In this document: one piece after another, positions 58,729 to 64,000 of the stretch
Position numbering within the stretch: position 1 is the first letter of the stretch
Layout: each line of letters begins with the position of its first letter
DNA from: Algoriphagus vanfongensis DSM 17529
Lineage (GTDB): Bacteria; Bacteroidota; Bacteroidia; Cytophagales; Cyclobacteriaceae
DNA: 64,000 bases
Direction: 5' to 3'
Assembly: GCF_000429465.1 (NCBI RefSeq)
Contig: NZ_KE386906.1
Span: 248,001 to 312,000, forward strand
Position numbers and translations under genes: made by a program
The notes under the pieces: model-generated
Database searches by the model: none
What the model was told of the DNA's origin: nothing
Seen by the model: only the letters and a program-made list of their open reading frames with translations

Positions 58729-60435
58729 ATGCTAGTTTCAACAATGGAATCAAACGAATACGATGCGATAGTAGTAGGCTCTGGAATCTCCGGTGGATGG
58801 GCTGCAAAGGAACTTTGTGAAAAAGGGTTGAAAACGCTGGTGTTGGAAAGAGGCAGAGATGTGCAGCATCTCAAGGACTATCCGACCATGACGGCCTCAC
58901 CTTGGGAAATGCCCCACCACAATCAGATTCCCAAAGCGGATAAGCTACAAAATCCGGTGGTCAATCGCTGCTATGCTTACAAAGAGGATACGGCTCATTT
59001 TTTTGTGAAAGATTCTGAGCATCCCTATGTGCAAGAGAAACCCTTTGATTGGGTCAGGGGCTATCAATTAGGGGGCAAGTCGTTGATTTGGGCGAGACAA
59101 ACCCAGCGTTGGAGTAAGTATGATTTTGAAGGTCCCGGACGGGACGGGTTTGCCGTAGACTGGCCGATTCAATATGAGGATGTGGCGCCATGGTATAGTC
59201 ATGTAGAGCGATTTGTAGGGATATCGGGTAGTTATGAAGGATTGGATACACTTCCCGACGGAGAGTTTCTCAAGGCGTGGGAGATGAACTGTGTGGAAAA
59301 TGAACTCAAAGACCGTGTCAATGCACATTATAAAGACAGGAAGTTTATCATCGGAAGATGTGCCCATCTGACCTCTCCGAAAGACGAACATCTAGCACAG
59401 GGAAGAGGACAATGCATGGCAAGAAATCAATGCTATAGAGGCTGTCCATTTGGAGCCTACTTTAGTAGCAATTCTTCGACCTTGCCTTGTGCAGCCAAGA
59501 CGGGAAACCTTACTGTGAGGCCCGATTCTGTGGTGCACTCTGTGATTTGGGATGAAGAGAAAGGAAAAGCTACAGGAGTGCGGGTGATCGATCGAATTAC
59601 CAAAGAGGAGCGGGAGTTTTTTGCGAAGGTCATTTTTCTCAATGCTGCTGCACTCAATACCAATCTGATCCTGCTGAATAGTAAATCGAGACGTTTTCCC
59701 AATGGCTTGGGAAATGATTCTGGTATTTTGGGTAAGTATATCGCTTTTCATAATTATCGTGGGACCATTGCTGCCAATTATGAAGGTTTCGAGGATAAGT
59801 ATTATTTCGGAAGAAGGCCGACAGCTATCATGATGCCTAACTTTCGAAATGTCAAAAAGCAGGAAATGGAATTTCTTCGTGGTTATATGACTTTTTATTC
59901 CGCAGGGAGAGCAGGATTTGGTCATGCCGCTACGGATGGGTTTGGAGCTGATTTCAAAGCCGCTAATTCTGAGCCGGGGCCTTGGGGTGTATATATGATG
60001 ATTCAGGCTGAGACTATACCCAAGTTGAGCAATCAGGTAAGTTTGAGTCCAGACCAGACAGACCCTTGGGGAGTTCCATTGCTGCAGATAGATGTCAGCT
60101 ATGATGACAATGATGAGAAGATTCTTCAGGATTTCTTTGAGCAGGGAGAGGAGATGCTCAAAGTGGGAGGCTGCACCAATATCCGTAAGTCAGACAGCAA
60201 GCAAGCTCCCGGATTGGATATACATGAGATGGGAGGAGTCCGTATGGGCAGAGATCCAGAGACCTCTCTTTTGAATGGTTTCAATCAAATGCATTTGGCT
60301 CCCAATGTATTTGTGACTGATGGAGCATGTATGACTTCGACTGGTACGCAGAATCCATCGATAACCTACATGGCCCTCACCGCAAGAGCTGTGGATTATG
60401 CTGTAAAGGAACTTAAAAAAGGGACGATCTCCTGA
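58729..60435 (+). CDS. GMC family oxidoreductase
   Basis: A 568-residue FAD-dependent oxidoreductase. The dinucleotide loop is VVGSGISGGWAAKELCEKG (about 16-34), the GMC N-terminal signature is YQLGGKSLIWARQTQRWS, and the C-terminal domain has HEMGGVRMG and STGTQNPSITYMALTARAV. It resembles the glucose/gluconate-type oxidases of Bacteroidota that oxidise sugars or alcohols. Neither a gluconate-dehydrogenase subunit 3 nor a cytochrome partner is adjacent, and no signal peptide is visible. Starts at 58729 and 58744 are both possible. Confidence 0.88.
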   Translation: MLVSTMESNEYDAIVVGSGISGGWAAKELCEKGLKTLVLERGRDVQHLKDYPTMTASPWEMPHHNQIPKADKLQNPVVNRCYAYKEDTAHFFVKDSEHPYVQEKPFDWVRGYQLGGKSLIWARQTQRWSKYDFEGPGRDGFAVDWPIQYEDVAPWYSHVERFVGISGSYEGLDTLPDGEFLKAWEMNCVENELKDRVNAHYKDRKFIIGRCAHLTSPKDEHLAQGRGQCMARNQCYRGCPFGAYFSSNSSTLPCAAKTGNLTVRPDSVVHSVIWDEEKGKATGVRVIDRITKEEREFFAKVIFLNAAALNTNLILLNSKSRRFPNGLGNDSGILGKYIAFHNYRGTIAANYEGFEDKYYFGRRPTAIMMPNFRNVKKQEMEFLRGYMTFYSAGRAGFGHAATDGFGADFKAANSEPGPWGVYMMIQAETIPKLSNQVSLSPDQTDPWGVPLLQIDVSYDDNDEKILQDFFEQGEEMLKVGGCTNIRKSDSKQAPGLDIHEMGGVRMGRDPETSLLNGFNQMHLAPNVFVTDGACMTSTGTQNPSITYMALTARAVDYAVKELKKGTIS

Positions 60436-60444
60436 TGATTAGAG

Positions 60445-60467
60445 AGCGGAGGGGATTTGCCTCCGCT
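60445..60467 (+). terminator. terminator-like hairpin after the GMC gene
   Basis: An 8-bp perfect stem (60445-60452 with 60460-60467, AGCGGAGG/CCTCCGCT) and a 7-nt loop lie 10 nt past the stop. Only a weak T-rich tail follows. Confidence 0.6.
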
Positions 60468-60543
60468 TATCAAATAGTATTTACTTTATTCTTTGGTTAT
60501 TTTTAAATAGGCTTGTATAAAATTTTATAAACCTATCATAACC

Positions 60544-61839
60544 ATGAAAAAAATCACCTCATTTCTAGCCTTGCTGCTGATGTTTCAGCTAGCTTGGGCT
60601 ACTAAACCCGCTTCACTACCTGAGTCTTCCCGATCATATACCCTCATCGTAGAAGGATACGATTGGGGGCCTGCAGTGAGCAAAGTTGTGTTAAATAACC
60701 AAGAAGGAATCAAGAATTTCAGATTCTCAGACTTTTCAGTGTTTGTAAGCAGAAGTTCTCAGGATGGAGAGATTCCCGAAAGTCAACAATTTGGTGAAAG
60801 AAGGGTGGTGTTTGCCTACACCTCTGATGGAGATGGAAATCGCGCAGATGCAGGAGAGTTTATCACTTTGGTACTGGAGGTAAGTCCGGTAATCCCAATA
60901 GGGTCTCCCTTCCAATACATGCGATCTGGCGGTCGGGGTGGTAATTTTTGGGTGGATTATTCCATGAATATTATCCATCATCAAACCAATCAGATCTGGG
61001 ATCAAAAAGCTGGCAAAATCATGCCTTTGGTAGATGAATTTAATCTTGATGGAAAGTTTTCGCATGGAGAGATTACCATGTCTTACGCGGCTTTCAAACC
61101 CAAATCAATCCAATCAAAGGTTCCTTTGATCATTTGGCTCCATGGCGGAGGAGAAGGTGGAATGGATCCAACAGTTCCTCTATTGGGCAATCGAGCTGCC
61201 AACTATGCCTCACCGGAGATTCAGGCATTATTTGGGGAAAGTGGTGCTTTCGTTTTGGCACCCCAAGCCCCTACTTTTTGGATGCAGGCTGCAGAAGGTA
61301 TGACGAGAGGCAATACAGAGGATATTTATCATGAAGCTTTATTTGCCCTGTTTGAAGATTTCGTAAAAAACAATCCTGAAATCGATCCGGATCGAATCTA
61401 TGTGGGTGGCTGCTCCAATGGGGGTTATATGTCGCTTAAGTTGATTTTGGAGCATCCTGATTATTTTGCAGCTGCTTACATTTCGGCTTTGGCTTATAAC
61501 AATGAGTTTGTGTCCGAGGATCAGGTCAAGTCGATCAAAAACGTGCCGATCTGGTTTGTTCACTCTGCGGATGATACGACCACGAAACCCGATGAAACTG
61601 TCGTTCCGCTATACCGACGATTGATAGATGCGGGAGCCAAAAATGTTCATTTTTCCTACTACGATCACGTGATTGATATCACAGGTTTTTATGGAGGAGA
61701 AAACTATCACCATCCGGGCCATTGGTCTTGGATCTATAGCCATGCTAACACGGCCAGAACGGGATTTGATGGAAAGCAGGTATACTATGAAGGGAGACCT
61801 GTGACTATCCTAGAATGGCTGGCGGAACAAGAGAAATAG
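60544..61839 (+). CDS. exported alpha/beta hydrolase (esterase, prolyl-oligopeptidase-like)
   Basis: A 431-residue exported hydrolase. A signal peptide ends near AWAT (about 20). The N-terminal domain (about 28-170) is beta-rich, and the alpha/beta-hydrolase occupies about 180-431. Motifs are IIWLHGGGEGG (oxyanion region), GGCSNGGYMSLKL with the nucleophile Ser, HSADDTTTKPD with the Asp, and the HHPGHWSW His. Proteins of this layout are annotated as PHB-depolymerase-like or prolyl-oligopeptidase-like esterases with a periplasmic substrate that is not known. Confidence 0.87.
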   Translation: MKKITSFLALLLMFQLAWATKPASLPESSRSYTLIVEGYDWGPAVSKVVLNNQEGIKNFRFSDFSVFVSRSSQDGEIPESQQFGERRVVFAYTSDGDGNRADAGEFITLVLEVSPVIPIGSPFQYMRSGGRGGNFWVDYSMNIIHHQTNQIWDQKAGKIMPLVDEFNLDGKFSHGEITMSYAAFKPKSIQSKVPLIIWLHGGGEGGMDPTVPLLGNRAANYASPEIQALFGESGAFVLAPQAPTFWMQAAEGMTRGNTEDIYHEALFALFEDFVKNNPEIDPDRIYVGGCSNGGYMSLKLILEHPDYFAAAYISALAYNNEFVSEDQVKSIKNVPIWFVHSADDTTTKPDETVVPLYRRLIDAGAKNVHFSYYDHVIDITGFYGGENYHHPGHWSWIYSHANTARTGFDGKQVYYEGRPVTILEWLAEQEK

Positions 61840-61870
61840 AAAAAGGAGGGGCACAAAGCTCCTCTTTTTT
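61840..61870 (+). terminator. terminator of the esterase gene
   Basis: A 12-bp stem with two G:U pairs (61840-61851 with 61859-61870) and a 7-nt loop ends in a T run. It also lies at the 3' end of the convergent XRE gene and may serve both. Confidence 0.88.
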
Positions 61871-62075
61871 ATTCCTCCCTAAATTCCAAAATATCACCTG
61901 GCTGGCAGTCCAAAGCTTTGCAGATTGATTCTAAGGTGCTGAATCTTATTGCTTTGGCTTTTCCTGTTTTGAGAATCGATAGATTTGAAAGTGTGACTTC
62001 TACTTTTTCTGATAGCTCATTGAGTGACATTTTTCGTTTTGCCATCATCACATCCAAATTGACAATAATAGGCAT
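61869..62075 (-). CDS. small XRE/Cro-type transcription regulator
   Basis: A 68-residue protein that is nearly all one HTH_XRE domain, with an unusual early start (MPIIVNLDVMMAKRKMSLNELSEKV) like the YozG/YdaS subgroup. The recognition helix region is VTLSNLSILKTGKAKAIRF, then ALDCQPGDILEF. It is 3 nt downstream of a DUF2975 membrane protein gene. This two-gene arrangement is recurrent, and the pair is thought to regulate its own or membrane-linked genes. Confidence 0.9.
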   Translation of the reverse strand: MPIIVNLDVMMAKRKMSLNELSEKVEVTLSNLSILKTGKAKAIRFSTLESICKALDCQPGDILEFREE

Positions 62076-62078
62076 AAC

Positions 62079-62612
62079 TCAAATGGTTAAATCGCTTTCG
62101 GATTGAATTTCAATTCCTCGTTTAAATACCTGGGAAATTACATACAGAATAGCTGCCATAAATAAAATCTCAGTTCTTCCGCTGAGGTATTCCTGAAGAT
62201 TGGAAAGTTCTACATCCAGCTTCCAAAGCCATCTGTAATACATAAATGCCCCATAAGAAAGCAAACCGGTCGCCAAAGCCAATTGGCTCATTTTGTATAT
62301 ATGAGCATATATTTCTTGGGTAAACGGCTGAACCAATTTTAGTTTTTTGAAAACTAGGATTACTTGGTACATGATGCTTGCCTTTAGCATCCAGATCCCT
62401 ATCACCAAAGAGAGCATCAAGTGATAATAAATTGGCTTGAATTCGAGTAAAGAGGATAGGTTTAATCCCAGCTCCAAATCAGCGGCTGCTTGTGGATTAC
62501 TAAAAATACTGATCAGGTAGGCAATCATGATTGTTCCGGTTTTGATGCAGATTCCGATGTAGATTATCCAGGAAATTACCTGAAGAAGAGGAAGTGTTTT
62601 TTCAGCTTTCAT
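62079..62612 (-). CDS. DUF2975 membrane protein
   Basis: A 177-residue inner-membrane protein from the ATG at 62612, with four hydrophobic helices (about 10-40, 60-80, 115-135 and 150-168). The DUF2975 features are the LLQVISWIIYIGICIKTG start, SLVIGIWMLKASIMYQVILVFKKLKLVQPFT-like spacing and FKRGIEIQSESDLTI at the end. The family is almost always paired with a tiny XRE regulator, as here (3-nt gap). The signal or target is unknown. Confidence 0.9.
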   Translation of the reverse strand: MKAEKTLPLLQVISWIIYIGICIKTGTIMIAYLISIFSNPQAAADLELGLNLSSLLEFKPIYYHLMLSLVIGIWMLKASIMYQVILVFKKLKLVQPFTQEIYAHIYKMSQLALATGLLSYGAFMYYRWLWKLDVELSNLQEYLSGRTEILFMAAILYVISQVFKRGIEIQSESDLTI

Positions 62613-62773
62613 CTGATAATTGTTTTTCAAATAAAGGTAATAATTTATTGAAAAACAATAAATAAATATTGAATTGTATAAAGAGAGCTAATCATAAAAC
62701 TGACAACTTGTGCCTTTGAGTGTCTGTTTTGTAAAATAATACTTAACTATACTCTAGAGTTTCGATAGACGGT

Positions 62774-63835
62774 ATGGACATGGAAAAGGCTTATTTCAAA
62801 GGAAGGGGATCTCAAATTCAAACTGGAAATAAATTTCTGGAAAGGCGTGTGGTTTTTGAGCATGTAGAAGGCTTGGATGAAGACTTGCTTTCAGTACCCA
62901 AAACGGAGATATTTCTTGAGCACCCCAAGACCATCGTGAATCCTGTCAAAAGCCCTGATCTTCCCATGGCTTTTTCCCTCAATCCATATCAAGGGTGTGA
63001 GCATGGTTGTAGCTATTGCTATGCTCGAAATACGCATGAATTTTATGGTTTTACGGCTGGATTGGATTTCGAGACGAAGTTGATGGCCAAACCTGAAGCT
63101 CCGATGCTGCTAGAAAAATTCCTGCTTAATCCCCGCTGGAAAGTAGCTCCGATTTCACTTTCAGGAAATACGGATTGTTATCAGCCTTTGGAAAAGAAGA
63201 TGGAAATTACCCGGAGGCTTTTGGAGGTTTTTGTGAAATATCGTCATCCTGTCGGTTTGATCACGAAGAATAGTCTTATTCTGCGTGATCTGGATTTGCT
63301 TCAAGACCTAGCGAAGGAGAGCTTGGTGCGGGTCTACATTTCTATCACTACTTTGAATGAGGACCTGAGAAGGAAAATGGAACCCCGTACGGCCAGTGCC
63401 AGCAAGAGGCTGGATACAATCAGGCAATTGACGGAGGCAGGAGTACCGGTAGGTGTAATGAGCGCGCCTATTATTCCTGGTCTCAATCACCATGAAATTC
63501 CCCAAATTCTCAAGGAATCGGCCGCAAATGGTGCTGTGGGCGCAGGAATGACTGCTGTCCGTCTGAATGGGAAGGTGGGAGATGTTTTTGGGGATTGGCT
63601 GCGAAAGAATTTTCCTGATCGCTATCAAAAAGTCATGCATCAAGTAGCTGAGATGCATGGAGGAACGATCAATGATAGTCAATTTGGGCGTCGGATGAGA
63701 GGTGAGGGGCCTATTGCTGGCATGATCCAACAGCTATTCCGCCATTCTCGCAGTAAGTATTTTAGAGACAGAGAGTTTCCCGAGTTTAACTTGATGGCAT
63801 TTCGAAGAGGAGGGAATTTGAGTCTTGATTTTTGA
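62774..63835 (+). CDS. PA0069 family radical SAM protein
   Basis: A 353-residue cytoplasmic enzyme. The radical SAM motif CxxxCxxC is seen as CEHGCSYCYARNTHEF (about 76-91), within AFSLNPYQGC. A second conserved block is LSGNTDCYQPLEKK, followed by RVYISITTLNEDLRRKMEPRTAS. The family is related to spore photoproduct lyase and reads as SplB-like, but its substrate is unproved. It stands alone on the plus strand. Confidence 0.93.
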   Translation: MDMEKAYFKGRGSQIQTGNKFLERRVVFEHVEGLDEDLLSVPKTEIFLEHPKTIVNPVKSPDLPMAFSLNPYQGCEHGCSYCYARNTHEFYGFTAGLDFETKLMAKPEAPMLLEKFLLNPRWKVAPISLSGNTDCYQPLEKKMEITRRLLEVFVKYRHPVGLITKNSLILRDLDLLQDLAKESLVRVYISITTLNEDLRRKMEPRTASASKRLDTIRQLTEAGVPVGVMSAPIIPGLNHHEIPQILKESAANGAVGAGMTAVRLNGKVGDVFGDWLRKNFPDRYQKVMHQVAEMHGGTINDSQFGRRMRGEGPIAGMIQQLFRHSRSKYFRDREFPEFNLMAFRRGGNLSLDF

Positions 63836-63922
63836 TTGTCTCGCATAGAAGATTGGCCGTCTGACAGAAAAATGTAGTTTGGAATAGAAGAAAGACTGAT
63901 ATTTGATTGATCTATTTTTCCT

Positions 63923-64000
63923 ATGAAGTATTTAAATAAAATCAATTCAATAGTAGTCAGCATAGTATTGCTTTGGAGTTTAGCCGGCTTGCCTTCTAAC
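63923..64000 (+). CDS. secreted protein, start only (partial)
   Basis: ATG at 63923 and 26 codons to the right edge. The translation (MKYLNKINSIVVSIVLLWSLAGLPSN) is a typical Sec signal peptide, with a basic start, hydrophobic core and small residues near the end. It is on the same strand as the radical SAM gene, 87 nt after its stop. The rest lies outside the window. Confidence 0.6.
   Translation, partial: MKYLNKINSIVVSIVLLWSLAGLPSN

Overview
The window looks like chromosomal DNA of a Bacteroidota member, most likely order Cytophagales (Cyclobacteriaceae or Algoriphagus-like). The signs are promoters of the TTTG-N19-TAnnTTTG type, few Shine-Dalgarno sites and several TTG/GTG starts, many SPII lipoproteins, a TamB-TamL pair, menaquinone genes, a fused E1 alpha/beta dehydrogenase, a DNA-binding-domain-free sigma-54 regulator, and DUF3109, GH3 and PA0069 radical SAM housekeeping genes. 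It is dense and mostly core genome. No rRNA, tRNA, CRISPR, transposase, integrase or phage structural gene was found.

Left end (1-5092): a cobalamin riboswitch on the minus strand is followed by only the first 45 codons of the B12-independent methionine synthase gene metE. A LOV-like PAS protein lacking the photoactive cysteine and a hotdog thioesterase come directly after. Next are a small secreted-protein operon (two tandem paralogues and a DUF937-like protein), a GH99-like/WbsX lipoprotein and a GNAT acetyltransferase. 5115-12474: minus-strand strings of genes: FAH hydrolase, M23 peptidase, Bcp peroxiredoxin and split transketolase; then LD-carboxypeptidase, SGNH lipase and META lipoprotein.

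12475-15660 is the only accessory-looking part: an AT-rich patch with two unrecognised genes, a nine-copy 21-bp repeat in perfect phase, a 154-aa Bacteroidota protein of unknown function, a 14-copy heptamer repeat and a cluster of short perfect hairpins.

15675-31775: PBP4-type carboxypeptidase, DUF423, YggS, GH3, LysE exporter, DUF502, a cytosolic PGRP-like amidase with two SH3 domains, DUF2490, alanine dehydrogenase divergent from the fused 2-oxoacid dehydrogenase E1, a lipoprotein, a LuxE-like acyl-adenylating enzyme, a 39-residue lipoprotein, the sigma-54 regulator, RNase P RNA and DUF3109. 31786-46411: DPP-IV-like peptidase, DUF4287/DUF5655, EEP nuclease, HGSNAT-like acyltransferase, PPK2, the tamB-tamL outer-membrane export pair, and an XRE protein with a membrane domain. 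46389-53844: menI-menF-menD operon, histidine phosphatase, zinc-ribbon coiled-coil protein with Nif3, and LpxK. 53837-64000: Porin_10, MiaE-like hydroxylase, MacB/FtsX permease, GDPD, GMC oxidoreductase, esterase, XRE/DUF2975 pair, PA0069 radical SAM, and the start of a secreted protein.

Functional themes are the envelope (TamB/TamL, LpxK, PBP4, LD-carboxypeptidase, M23, porin), respiration and central carbon (MenI/F/D, E1, Ald, transketolase) and sensing (PAS, sigma-54 regulator, two XRE proteins). All names come from reading the sequence against remembered families; nothing was searched. The most unusual item is the riboswitch-metE remnant-PAS junction.
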